Positions 1 to 9,139 of a stretch of DNA of 64,000 nt are shown here, piece by piece (positions within the stretch are counted from its first letter, which is position 1; each line of letters begins with the position of its first letter). The position numbers and the translations under genes are program-made. Origin of the DNA: Microbulbifer pacificus (lineage in GTDB: Bacteria > Pseudomonadota > Gammaproteobacteria > Pseudomonadales > Cellvibrionaceae); the NCBI RefSeq assembly GCF_002959965.1, contig NZ_PREV01000027.1, positions 930,001-994,000 on the forward strand, read 5' to 3'. The notes beneath the pieces are model-generated. The model was not told the DNA's origin, ran no database searches, and was given only the letters and a program-made list of their open reading frames with translations.

Positions 1-2
1 CC

Positions 3-3000
3 TTTGCGGAGCGGTTTCTGAACCAGTACCCGCTGGAAGATCTGGCGGGGCGGCGTCTGGCGGATGTGTACGGGTGCATCTACACCTGCTGGGACTTCAT
101 CCAGCAGCGCTCCGCAGGAGAGCCCAAGATCCGGGTGTTCAACCCGCGCCTTGAGGAGCACGGCTGGGAGTGTTCCCACACGGTGGTGTGTGTGTTGCAG
201 CGAGACATGCCATTTCTGGTGGACTCGGTGCGCATGGAGATCAACCGCCGCAACACCGTGATCCACTCGATCAAAAGTACCGTGATGCAACTGCAGCGCG
301 GCGACGACGGCCGCCTGCGTCAGCTGCTGCCACCCGGTCGCAAAGTGGCGGACGGTGTTGAAGAGGATCCCAAGGTTTCCAGCGAAGCGCTGATTTACCT
401 GGAGATTAACCTGGACACCTCGGCCTCCCACGCCTCCGATCTGGCCCGGGCGATCCGCGAAATCCTCGGCGATGTCGAGTTGGTGGTAGACGACTACGTG
501 CCAATGCTGGATACCTGCGCTGCCATGGAAGACCAGCTGCAGGCCAGTGTGGCCGACAATGATGCGAACCTGGAGGAGGCCGCGGCGTTCCTGCAGTGGA
601 TGCGCGACGGCAACTTCACCTTCCTCGGTTACCGCGAATACGAGTTCTGCCAGCAGGGGGACAAGAAAATCCTGTGCGAGGTGGAAAACCGTCGCCTGGG
701 GATTTTCAAGAACCTGGAGCAGCCGGCCGAGCCGACCCCGGAGTACGCTTTTAACGAGGGCAAGCAGCGCTTCTATCAAGGGCCGAATTTCCTCACCTTC
801 GCCAAATCTTCGGTTAAGTCCCGTGTGCACCGCGCCGCCTATTCCGATTATGTGAGCATCAAGCGCTACGATCCCAACGGTGAGGTGATCGGTGAGTCGG
901 CGTTCATGGGGCTGTATACCTCGCCGGTGTACACGGAGAGCCCGGCGAAAATTCCCATCATTCGCCGCAAGTTGGCGTCGGTGATCGAGCAGAGCGGTCT
1001 CGCCCCCACCAGCCACGACGGCAAGGCGCTGAAGCGGATACTCGACACATTCCCCCGCGACGAACTGTTCCAGAGCAGCACCCGCGAACTGTTTGACACC
1101 ACCCTCGGCGTGCTGGCGATGAACGAGCGCGCGCGCCTGAAACTATTCATGCGCAAGGATCCGTTTGGCAAATTTGTCAGCGCCATGGTGTATGTACCGC
1201 GGGATCAGTTCAACAGTGTGGTACGTGAGCGCATTGCGAATCGCATCGCTCGTGCGGTACACGCACTGGATTCCGACTTCACCACCTATTTTTCCGAATC
1301 CATTCTCGCCCGGGTGCACCTGGTGTTTCGGGTGGATCCCAACGAACCCGTAGAATTTGATGTAGCGCGATTGGAGGCGCAAATCGTGGATATTACCCGC
1401 AGTTGGGAAGACGTCTTCCAGAGATCCCTGATTGAAACCCACGGTGAGGAAGAGGGCAGCCGCCTGATCAGCACCTTCGGTCAGGCGTTCCCCGCGGGCT
1501 ACCGCGAAGACTTTGAACCGCGCATCGCCGTGCAGGATGTGAGTTTTATTCGAGAGCTGTGCGGCGACAATCGCGTTGCCATGAGCTTCTACCAGCCCAT
1601 TGGTGCCGAGCCCGGCAGCCTGCGATTCAAAGTATTTAACCTGGGGTGTGGTCTGACCCTGTCCGATGTTATTCCGGTGCTGGAAAATCTCGGCCTGCGA
1701 GTGATGGGGGAATTCCCCTATACCATCCGCCCGCAGGGGCAGCAGGATGTGTGGATGCACGAGTTTCATCTGGAGTTTGGTCTGCCCACGCGCATTGATG
1801 CGCAGGCCTCCCGCTCCCTGTTCCAGGATGCGTTCGCCGCGATCTGGGATGGCGTTGCCGAATCCGATTCCTTCAATCGCCTGGTACTGGCGGCGCGCCT
1901 CAACTGGCGTGAAGTCAGCATGCTGCGCGCCTACGCCCGTTATCTGAAGCAGACCAAGTTCGCCGCCAGCCAGTCATACATCGCCGCGACGCTCGCCAAC
2001 CATGTGGAAATCACCCGCAACCTGGTGGCGCTGTTCCGGGCCATGTTCGACCCGCGTATCAACAGTGCGGATCGCCAGGACCAGTCGCGCGTCGAGCGCC
2101 TGATCAAGAAAATCCACGAAGGTCTGGACGGCGTAGACAACCTGAACGAAGACCAGGTAATCCGCCGTTATCTGGATCTGATCCGCGGAACCCTGCGCAC
2201 CAACTTCTTCCAGCTGGACGAGCAGGATCAGCCTAAAGATTACATCTCCATCAAGTTCAGCCCGCGCAGTATCCCGAATATTCCCGAGCCGCGCCCGGAA
2301 TTTGAAATCTTTGTTTACTCGCCACAGGTGGAAGGCGTACACCTGCGCGGCGGCAAGGTGGCGCGCGGTGGCCTGCGCTGGTCCGATCGTCTGGAGGACT
2401 TCCGTACCGAGGTGCTGGGCCTGGTGAAGGCGCAGGCGGTGAAGAATGCGGTGATCGTTCCCAGTGGTGCCAAGGGTGGCTTTGTGGTGCGTCGCCCGCC
2501 AGCGGACAACAGTCGCGAGGCGTTTCTCGAAGCCGGCATCAAGTGCTACAAGACCTTTATCCGCGGACTCTTGGACGTAACCGACAATCTGAAAGACGGG
2601 GAGGTGATTCCGCCGGAGCGTGTGATCCGTCGCGATGAAGACGACCCCTACCTGGTGGTTGCCGCAGACAAGGGCACCGCGACTTTCTCGGATATCGCCA
2701 ATGGTATCGCCGCCGAGTACGACTTCTGGCTGGGTGACGCTTTTGCTTCCGGTGGCAGCAACGGCTACGACCACAAGAAAATGGGCATCACCGCGCGTGG
2801 CGGCTGGGTATCGGTGCAGCGTCACTTCCGCGAGATGGGTATCAATGTACAGGCGGAAAATTTTTCCGTGATCGGTATCGGCGATATGGCGGGCGACGTG
2901 TTTGGTAACGGCATGCTGCTGTCCGAGCATATTTGTCTGAAAGGTGCCTTCAACCACCTGCATATTTTTGTGGACCCGACGCCAGATGCCTCCAGCAGCT

Positions 3001-4790
3001 TTATTGAGCGCAAGCGCCTGTTTGAGCTTCCTCGCTCCAGTTGGTCGGACTACAACCGCAGTCTGATTTCCAAGGGCGGTGGTATTTTTGAGCGTCGCGC
3101 CAAGTCCGTAAAAATCACCCCGGAAATGCAGCAGGCATTCGACATCAGGGAAGACCAGCTGACGCCGAACGAGCTGATCAGTGCGATGCTGAAAGCGCCG
3201 GTGGATCTGATCTGGAATGGTGGCATTGGTACTTACGTCAAGGCGACCACCGAGAGCAACGCGCAGGTGGGTGACAAGTCCAACGATAATCTGCGGGTCA
3301 ACGGCAGCCAGTTGCGCTGCAAGGTGTTCGGCGAGGGCGGAAACCTGGGGATGACTCAGCGCGGGCGCATCGAGTTCTCCCTGAACGGTGGTCGCTGTAA
3401 TACCGACTTTATCGACAACGCCGGTGGTGTGGACTGCTCCGACCACGAGGTAAACATCAAGATCCTGCTGGACAAAGTCGTCGCCAACGGGGATCTCACC
3501 GAGAAGCAGCGCAATCAGTTACTGGAGGAAATGACCGAGTCGGTGGCGGAGCTGGTGCTGGACAACAACTACAACCAGACCCGTGCGCTGAGTGTGGCGG
3601 AATATCAGGTGGGTGATCGTTTCGACGAATATCGCCGCACCATCATTTCTCTGGAGGCTGAGGGCCGTCTGCGCCGTGCGCTGGAGTTCATTCCGGATAA
3701 CGACACCCTGAATGATCGCCAGAACAAGGGGCAGTATCTCACCAGACCGGAACTGGCGGTGTTGATCTCTTATGTGAAGGTGAAATTGAAGGAAGAACTG
3801 CTGCACGCGCGCATCATTGATAACGAGCGGGTGCAGGAAGCGGTCGAGTCCGCCTTTCCGCCAGCGTTGGTGGCACGCTACAAGGGACTGGTTTACGACC
3901 ACCAGCTGCGTCGCGAGATCGTCTCTACCCAGGTGGCCAACGAGTTGGTCAACAGTATGGGGATCACCTTCTACCACCGTATCAGTGGTGCGACAGGAGC
4001 CGATATCGACACCATTCTCGGGGCCTATATCAGCGCGCGTGATGTTTATCTGATGTCCGAGTTCCAGGATGGCGTGGCGGCGCTGGATTACAAGGTGCCG
4101 GCAGAGCTGCAAATGCAGTTGATGAACTCCATGATCGGTCGCGTCCGCCGCGCCACCCGCTGGTTCGTGCGCAACCGTCGCGGTGATCTGGACCCGGCGC
4201 AGGAACGGGATCTCTTCCAAGAGCCGGTACAGCGGGTTATTCGGGCATTGCCGGAGGTGTTGAGTGGTGAGCCGCTGCGGGAGTGGCAGAAACGTCACGA
4301 GCAGTTCATCGAGGCGGGTGTGCCGGAAAATCTGGCGCTGCTGGCCGCGTCGCCCACCTATCTGTTCTCCGCCCTGGGAATTTCCCAGTCGGCGAGGGTG
4401 AGTGATCGCCCAGTGGAAGAGGTGGCGAAGATCTACTTTGCGCTGGCGGATAAACTGGGGCTCTACTGGTTTGGCAACCAGATCATCGAGTTGCCGGCGG
4501 AGAGCTTCTGGCAGTCGCAGGCGCGGGAAACCAGCATGGACGATCTCGACAGCCAGATCTCCCGGCTCGCGATCAACATTCTGCGCCTCGCCGGTGAGGA
4601 CGGCCTGGACATCGACAGTGCCGTGGATCGTTGGGTGGACGTTATGGCGCAACCGATCCAGCGCTGGGAGAGTCTGGTGAAGGAGCTGAAGTCCTCGCCG
4701 CAGGGTGACTTTGCCATGTTCACCGTGGCCCTGCGCGAGCTGATGTATCTGGCCAATGCGACCGCCGATCAGGAATCGCTGGCGGTGTAG
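3..4790 (+). CDS. gdhB: NAD-specific glutamate dehydrogenase, large (~180 kDa) class, 5' partial
   Basis: Oxidative deamination of glutamate to 2-oxoglutarate and ammonium with NAD+, in the cytoplasm; a catabolic enzyme of the large GDH class found in Pseudomonas and relatives. The frame is open from the first full codon (position 3), so the true start lies upstream; about 1595 codons are visible and by comparison with ~1620-aa family members some 40 residues are probably missing. The N-terminal part carries the family's HGWE..HTVV and PFLVDSVRMEINRR stretch. The catalytic dehydrogenase core includes RGGLRWSDR, the lysine-bearing PSGAKGGFVV, and SGGSNGYDHKKMGITARGGW. The first in-frame GTG (66) and the out-of-frame ATG at 64 are not credible starts because homology continues upstream of them. 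A GC-rich hairpin follows before pyrD. Confidence 0.96.
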   Translation, partial: FAERFLNQYPLEDLAGRRLADVYGCIYTCWDFIQQRSAGEPKIRVFNPRLEEHGWECSHTVVCVLQRDMPFLVDSVRMEINRRNTVIHSIKSTVMQLQRGDDGRLRQLLPPGRKVADGVEEDPKVSSEALIYLEINLDTSASHASDLARAIREILGDVELVVDDYVPMLDTCAAMEDQLQASVADNDANLEEAAAFLQWMRDGNFTFLGYREYEFCQQGDKKILCEVENRRLGIFKNLEQPAEPTPEYAFNEGKQRFYQGPNFLTFAKSSVKSRVHRAAYSDYVSIKRYDPNGEVIGESAFMGLYTSPVYTESPAKIPIIRRKLASVIEQSGLAPTSHDGKALKRILDTFPRDELFQSSTRELFDTTLGVLAMNERARLKLFMRKDPFGKFVSAMVYVPRDQFNSVVRERIANRIARAVHALDSDFTTYFSESILARVHLVFRVDPNEPVEFDVARLEAQIVDITRSWEDVFQRSLIETHGEEEGSRLISTFGQAFPAGYREDFEPRIAVQDVSFIRELCGDNRVAMSFYQPIGAEPGSLRFKVFNLGCGLTLSDVIPVLENLGLRVMGEFPYTIRPQGQQDVWMHEFHLEFGLPTRIDAQASRSLFQDAFAAIWDGVAESDSFNRLVLAARLNWREVSMLRAYARYLKQTKFAASQSYIAATLANHVEITRNLVALFRAMFDPRINSADRQDQSRVERLIKKIHEGLDGVDNLNEDQVIRRYLDLIRGTLRTNFFQLDEQDQPKDYISIKFSPRSIPNIPEPRPEFEIFVYSPQVEGVHLRGGKVARGGLRWSDRLEDFRTEVLGLVKAQAVKNAVIVPSGAKGGFVVRRPPADNSREAFLEAGIKCYKTFIRGLLDVTDNLKDGEVIPPERVIRRDEDDPYLVVAADKGTATFSDIANGIAAEYDFWLGDAFASGGSNGYDHKKMGITARGGWVSVQRHFREMGINVQAENFSVIGIGDMAGDVFGNGMLLSEHICLKGAFNHLHIFVDPTPDASSSFIERKRLFELPRSSWSDYNRSLISKGGGIFERRAKSVKITPEMQQAFDIREDQLTPNELISAMLKAPVDLIWNGGIGTYVKATTESNAQVGDKSNDNLRVNGSQLRCKVFGEGGNLGMTQRGRIEFSLNGGRCNTDFIDNAGGVDCSDHEVNIKILLDKVVANGDLTEKQRNQLLEEMTESVAELVLDNNYNQTRALSVAEYQVGDRFDEYRRTIISLEAEGRLRRALEFIPDNDTLNDRQNKGQYLTRPELAVLISYVKVKLKEELLHARIIDNERVQEAVESAFPPALVARYKGLVYDHQLRREIVSTQVANELVNSMGITFYHRISGATGADIDTILGAYISARDVYLMSEFQDGVAALDYKVPAELQMQLMNSMIGRVRRATRWFVRNRRGDLDPAQERDLFQEPVQRVIRALPEVLSGEPLREWQKRHEQFIEAGVPENLALLAASPTYLFSALGISQSARVSDRPVEEVAKIYFALADKLGLYWFGNQIIELPAESFWQSQARETSMDDLDSQISRLAINILRLAGEDGLDIDSAVDRWVDVMAQPIQRWESLVKELKSSPQGDFAMFTVALRELMYLANATADQESLAV

Positions 4791-4866
4791 GACAGGAACG
4801 TTTCCGGCGGCAACGGCCGTCGGAAATCCGTACGGGAAATACGATCAGGAAGTTCGTACAATAGCG

Positions 4867-4910
4867 CGCCCGCCCGCGGAGTAGACGACCACGGGCGGGC
4901 GTTTGTAGTT
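4867..4910 (+). terminator. Rho-independent terminator after gdhB
   Basis: Perfect 10-bp arms CGCCCGCCCG (4867-4876) and CGGGCGGGCG (4892-4901) with a 15-nt loop, followed by TTTGTAGTTT. It lies between gdhB and pyrD on the same strand. The T-tract is interrupted, so strength is uncertain. Confidence 0.6.
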
Positions 4911-4953
4911 TGGAAACCCCAGATCTGGATCGCCTCAACTCAAAAGGACGCCC

Positions 4954-5994
4954 ATGTATCAGCATCTGCGCAAAGCTCTGTTTGCGCTGGACCCGGAGCG
5001 GTCTCACCATCTTTCTCTCGATGCCATCGGTGCCGCCGAGCGCCTCGGGCTCATGTCTCTGTTCGCCAAGCCGATTCCGGACAATCCGGTGGAGCTGATG
5101 GGGCTGACCTTGCCGAACCCGGTGGGACTGGCCGCGGGTCTCGACAAGAATGCCCAGGCATTCAATGGCCTCGGTGCTCTCGGATTTGGTTTTGTGGAAG
5201 TGGGCACGGTGACGCCGCGCCCCCAGCCGGGCAATCCGCATCCGCGCCTGTTCCGCCTTCCGGAAGCAGAAGCCATCATCAATCGCATGGGGTTCAACAA
5301 TCTGGGTGTGGATTACCTGCTCGAGCAGGTCAAGCGCCGCCGCTACTCAGGGGTGTTGGGCATCAATGTCGGCAAGAACTTCGACACGCCAGTGGAAAAG
5401 GCCGCGGACGATTACTGTATTTGCATGGAAAAGGTGTACACCCATGCGGATTACATTACCGCCAATGTTTCCTCTCCCAATACCAAGGGGCTGCGCGATC
5501 TGCAGTTTGGCGACAGCCTGAGTCAGCTGCTCAATGCGCTGAAAGAAAAACAGCAGCAGCTGGCATCCGAGCATGGTCGCTATGTGCCACTGGCAGTGAA
5601 GATTGCCCCGGATATGGACGACGAGGCCATTGCGCAGGTGGCCAGAACCCTGCTGTCGCACGACATCGACGGCGTTATCGCCACCAACACCACTATCGAC
5701 AAATCATCGGTTGCCAGTCTTGAGCACGGTGCGGAAGAGGGTGGCTTGAGCGGTCGACCGCTGACAGAACGATCCACCGAGGTAATCCGTAAATTGTCGG
5801 AAGAGCTGAAAGGAAAAATCCCGATCATCGGCGTGGGCGGTATCTTTGATGGTGACTCCGCGGCGGACAAGATTCGTGCGGGCGCTACCGCAGTGCAGAT
5901 CTATTCCGGATTTATCTACCGGGGCCCCGAGGTCATTCGTGAGGCTGCTGCGGCGATTGCCGAGCTGCACAAGGGGCGGGTGATCGCCAGCTGA
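4954..5994 (+). CDS. pyrD: Dihydroorotate dehydrogenase (quinone), class 2
   Basis: Fourth step of de novo pyrimidine synthesis: oxidises dihydroorotate to orotate with FMN, passing electrons to membrane quinone. The 346-aa protein has the length of class 2 enzymes and the N-terminal amphipathic helix ([21 protein letters not shown]) that docks on the inner membrane. Visible motifs: [12 protein letters not shown], the FMN-site GINVGKN, the catalytic-serine stretch NVSSPNT, and the C-terminal GVGGIFDG / [10 protein letters not shown] phosphate-binding loops. The ATG at 4954 is preceded by AAAAGGACG at good spacing. The pyrD-rmf-rlmKL order matches Pseudomonas. Confidence 0.97.
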   Translation: MYQHLRKALFALDPERSHHLSLDAIGAAERLGLMSLFAKPIPDNPVELMGLTLPNPVGLAAGLDKNAQAFNGLGALGFGFVEVGTVTPRPQPGNPHPRLFRLPEAEAIINRMGFNNLGVDYLLEQVKRRRYSGVLGINVGKNFDTPVEKAADDYCICMEKVYTHADYITANVSSPNTKGLRDLQFGDSLSQLLNALKEKQQQLASEHGRYVPLAVKIAPDMDDEAIAQVARTLLSHDIDGVIATNTTIDKSSVASLEHGAEEGGLSGRPLTERSTEVIRKLSEELKGKIPIIGVGGIFDGDSAADKIRAGATAVQIYSGFIYRGPEVIREAAAAIAELHKGRVIAS

Positions 5995-6063
5995 GAAAAA
6001 CGGCTGGAGATGCGATTAACGCGGCAACTAAATGTTGCCGGTTCGCCAGTATTTCAGGGCCGT

Positions 6064-6096
6064 CATTCAAATATTTCAGGACGAAATATTTGAATG
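6064..6096. repeat. Perfect 14-bp inverted repeat between pyrD and rmf
   Basis: Arms CATTCAAATATTTC (6064-6077) and GAAATATTTGAATG (6083-6096) flank a 5-nt spacer, in the convergent gap between pyrD (+) and rmf (-). It is AT-rich with no T-tract on either side, so it does not look like a classic intrinsic terminator. It may be a 3' stem stabilising the rmf or pyrD transcript, or a protein site. A second, weaker GC-rich pair (GAACCCCGG / CCGGGGTTC) follows at about 6109-6141. Confidence 0.7.
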
Positions 6097-6201
6097 CAGG
6101 GGTAATAGAACCCCGGACACAACTTCAAGTTCGCCCGGGGTTCTTACTGGCACGTGACAAACGTGTTAAGAGATTTGCTCGGAGCAACCACCTGGGGACG
6201 G

Positions 6202-6405
6202 CTACATGTTGGCTATGCGTTGAGCCTGCGCCGCACGCCCAAATCCACTCCAGTAATCCTGCCGGCCCTGACGCCAGCCATTTACCCATTCCTGGTGTAA
6301 GGATCCATTTTCATGGGGGCAACTATCGTGGTTTCTACCCTCCATGGCAGCAACGTAACCTTTGTGAAAAGCTCTATCGTTGGGATTACGTTTTTGGCGT
6401 TTCAT
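6202..6405 (-). CDS. rmf: Ribosome modulation factor (hibernation factor)
   Basis: Small basic protein that binds 70S ribosomes in stationary phase and promotes inactive 100S dimers. The 67-aa product begins MKRQKRNPNDRAFHKGY and carries GRNHDSCPH, then EWVNGWRQGRQDY, closely following the E. coli RMF plan (MKRQKR..RA..RGY..G..GRSKEMCP..W..GWREA) with a ~10-residue C-terminal extension. An AGAGG ribosome-binding site precedes the ATG on the minus strand. It is convergent with pyrD and divergent from rlmKL, the same arrangement as in Pseudomonas. Expression is expected to rise in slow growth, as for the family; nothing in the upstream sequence identifies a specific regulator. Confidence 0.92.
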   Translation of the reverse strand: MKRQKRNPNDRAFHKGYVAAMEGRNHDSCPHENGSLHQEWVNGWRQGRQDYWSGFGRAAQAQRIANM

Positions 6406-6802
6406 AGATAGGGTACCTCTTGTGATTCCGCGTCTGATTCCGGGTCATTCTGCTCGGGCTTTCCCTGCAGGGGCTGTCCTGACCATTTCCCGGATGAATC
6501 CGATTTAAATTTCCCCCTTGTACAGAATCCAGCTTATTGTGGATGCTGCCCGGCGAGAAGAGCTACAGAAAACCAGAGTGATCTCTGCGCCGGAATGAAT
6601 GAATTTTTCTGAAAACGTGCGGATTGAGTCGAAATCCGCCTATGAAGGAAGAGGGTTATGCCGCGTCGCCGGTAAAAGGAGAATGCGCTCCCGGTTTCCG
6701 GTATGCTTGCGCACATTCAACGGTTCTGTGGCCAGATTGCCAGTGCAAATTTGGCCGAAATTACCGGCCGTTGCCGTTTTATCACGAGATCGAGAGCCAA
6801 CT
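6406..6802. other. 397-bp divergent intergenic region rmf / rlmKL
   Basis: Holds the promoters of rmf (leftward) and rlmKL (rightward). No clear sigma-70 box pair, tRNA or repeat was recognised. The rlmKL frame stays open through its second half (from 6599) but that upstream translation does not resemble the enzyme's N-terminus, so it is treated as non-coding. Confidence 0.5.
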
Positions 6803-9010
6803 TTGACTGCTCAGTATTCTTTTACCGCTACCTGTCCCAAAGGGCTGGAGAACCTGCTTGCCGAAGAGCTGCGTGCGCTCGGCGCCGAAGTTGAAAGAGA
6901 GCAACCCGCCGCGGTGCGGTTTGCTGGCGATCTGGCAATGGCCTACCGCGTCTGTCTGTGGAGCCGTCTGGCCAATCGCGTATTGCTGAATCTGGGAATC
7001 GCGCGTATCGCGGATGCAGAGGGGCTGTACCAGGCGGTCGTGGATATTCCCTGGGAGGAGCACATCAGCCCCACCGGCGTGCTGTGGGTGCAGTTTTCCG
7101 GCACCAACCGTGAAATTCGCAACAGCCAGTTTGGTGGACAGAAGGCCAAGGATGCGATAGTCGATCGTTTGCGCAAGGCGACCGGTGCGCGCCCGGATGT
7201 CGACAAGCGCGATCCGGACCTGACCGCCATGCTGCGCCTGCATCGGGACAGTCTCGAAATCGCCATCGATCTGTGCGGCGACAGTCTGCACCGCCGCGGT
7301 TATCGCACCCATATTGGCGCGGCACCGTTGAAAGAAAACCTGGCAGCGGCATTGCTGATGCGTGCAGGCTGGTCACAGGTTGCCGCGGAGGGTGGTGCTC
7401 TGTTGGACCCCATGTGCGGTTCGGGCACCTTTCTGGTCGAGGCTGCTCTTATGGCTGCGGACGTGGCGCCTGGCATTATGCGGGAGGGGTTTGCGTTTGA
7501 GCGCTGGTTGAATCACCAGAATGATCTCTGGTTGCCGCTGCGCGAAGAGGCGCTGCAGCGACGCGTGGAGGGACTTGCCAGATCTCTGCCGGAAATTCGC
7601 GGTTACGATGCGGATGCCAAGGTACTGTTTGCGGCGGAATCGAATATTGCCCGCGCCGGTCTAGATAAACATGTGAGGGTCAGTTGTCGCCCGGTTGCCG
7701 CGTTCAAGGCGCCGAGCCACCGCGAGGTGAAGCCTGGCCTGATCATCACAAACCCACCCTACGGTGAGCGTCTCGGAGAACAGGAAGCTCTGCGCGAAAC
7801 CTACAGTGAATTGGGACGGCAACTGAAGCAGGAGTTCGGAGGCTGGAAGGCGGCGGTCTTTACCGGCAACCCGGAGTTGTGCCATTCCATGTCCCTGCGC
7901 TCCCATAAACAATACAAACTCTTTAACGGCAGCATCCCCAGCCAGTTGCTGCTGTTTGATGTTCACCAACAGGGGCAAGGCGGCGAGCAGGGTGGCGAGA
8001 AACCCCGCGCACAACTTTCCGAAGAGGCGCAGATGGTGGCCAATCGGCTGCAGAAAAATCTGCGGACCACAGGTAAGTGGGCCCAGAAGAGCGGTATCAG
8101 CTGTTATCGCCTTTACGACGCGGATCTGCCGGAGTTTGCTGCGGCTATTGATATTTATCAGTCTCTGGACGGAGAAATGTTTGCGCATATCCAGGAGTAC
8201 CGCGCACCCGCAAGCATCTCCGAAGACAAGGCCCGTCGTCGCCTGAGTGATCTGGTGCGCGCGACCCGGCAGGTGCTGGACCTGCCTGCGCGAAGTGTCT
8301 CCATCAAGGAGCGTCGGCGTCACAGTCACAAAGAGAGCGGTGGCCAGTATCAGAAACGCGCGGAATCCGGGGCTCGGCGAGAGGCCGCCGCTGGATTCTG
8401 GGTGGGCGAATATGGCGCGCAGTTGGAAATCAACCTGTGGGATTATCTGGACACGGGCCTGTTTCTCGATCACCGCCCGGTACGTCAGTACCTGCGGCAG
8501 ATTGTGAAGGGAAAGAAGCTTCTCAACCTGTTCTGCTATACGGCCACGGCCACGGTGCAGGCGGCGCTGGGCGGTTGTGTGGAAAGTACCAGTGTGGATT
8601 TGTCCAAAACCTACCAGGCCTGGGCGCTACGGAATTTCCGCCAGAACCAGCTGGATCCCTATCGGCACCAGTTGATCGAAGCGGATTGCCTGCAGTGGCT
8701 ACAGGCGGCGCAACAGAATCGGCGTGGCCACTACGATGTTATTTTTCTCGACCCACCAACCTTTTCCAACTCGGCGAAAATGCGCGGCGTACTGGATATT
8801 CAGCGCGACCATGCCGAACTGATCCGTCAGTGTATGGCTCTATTGCGCCCGGCCGGGACTTTGCTGTTTTCCAACAACCTGCGCAGTTTCAAGATGGATG
8901 AAACGGTGCTCGGAGAATACGCCGTGGAGAATCTGTCGTCGAAGTTGCTGGACAAGGATTTCCAGCGCAACCCCAAAATCCACAATGTGTGGGAGATTCA
9001 CGCGAAGTAG
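6803..9010 (+). CDS. rlmKL: Bifunctional 23S rRNA methyltransferase RlmKL (m2G2445 / m7G2069)
   Basis: Fused two-domain rRNA methyltransferase that modifies G2445 (RlmL half) and G2069 (RlmK half) of 23S rRNA during 50S assembly. With the start taken at TTG 6803 the protein is 735 aa, near the E. coli 702. The sequence starting TAQYSFTATCPKGLENLLAEEL is the typical N-terminus, followed by a THUMP domain, the RlmL SAM site DPMCGSGTF, the catalytic ITNPPYGERL, then the RlmK half with LNLFCYTATATVQAA and FLDPPTFSNS. No in-frame ATG lies near the homologous start; TTG with upstream GAGAG is the only reasonable choice. The frame extends 68 codons further upstream without family similarity. Confidence 0.93.
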   Translation: MTAQYSFTATCPKGLENLLAEELRALGAEVEREQPAAVRFAGDLAMAYRVCLWSRLANRVLLNLGIARIADAEGLYQAVVDIPWEEHISPTGVLWVQFSGTNREIRNSQFGGQKAKDAIVDRLRKATGARPDVDKRDPDLTAMLRLHRDSLEIAIDLCGDSLHRRGYRTHIGAAPLKENLAAALLMRAGWSQVAAEGGALLDPMCGSGTFLVEAALMAADVAPGIMREGFAFERWLNHQNDLWLPLREEALQRRVEGLARSLPEIRGYDADAKVLFAAESNIARAGLDKHVRVSCRPVAAFKAPSHREVKPGLIITNPPYGERLGEQEALRETYSELGRQLKQEFGGWKAAVFTGNPELCHSMSLRSHKQYKLFNGSIPSQLLLFDVHQQGQGGEQGGEKPRAQLSEEAQMVANRLQKNLRTTGKWAQKSGISCYRLYDADLPEFAAAIDIYQSLDGEMFAHIQEYRAPASISEDKARRRLSDLVRATRQVLDLPARSVSIKERRRHSHKESGGQYQKRAESGARREAAAGFWVGEYGAQLEINLWDYLDTGLFLDHRPVRQYLRQIVKGKKLLNLFCYTATATVQAALGGCVESTSVDLSKTYQAWALRNFRQNQLDPYRHQLIEADCLQWLQAAQQNRRGHYDVIFLDPPTFSNSAKMRGVLDIQRDHAELIRQCMALLRPAGTLLFSNNLRSFKMDETVLGEYAVENLSSKLLDKDFQRNPKIHNVWEIHAK

Positions 9011-9139
9011 TTATTAGGGTGGGGATCTAAACGCCGTGGCGAGCGGGTGACTGGTGGTGGCCGCCGGAACGGAGGAAGCGGAATGTAGATCTAATACATG
9101 CGTATCCGGGCACCGCCCGTCACTTGCGCAACGGGTATT

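Noticed and set aside
1974..3446. Long antisense ORF (490 codons) within gdhB
   Set aside because: High-GC shadow of a strongly coding sense frame; no domain, ribosome-binding site or independent homology visible.
6599..6802. Longer N-terminus for RlmKL
   Set aside because: The frame is open, but the upstream residues do not look like the family N-terminus, and the typical start sequence begins exactly after TTG 6803.
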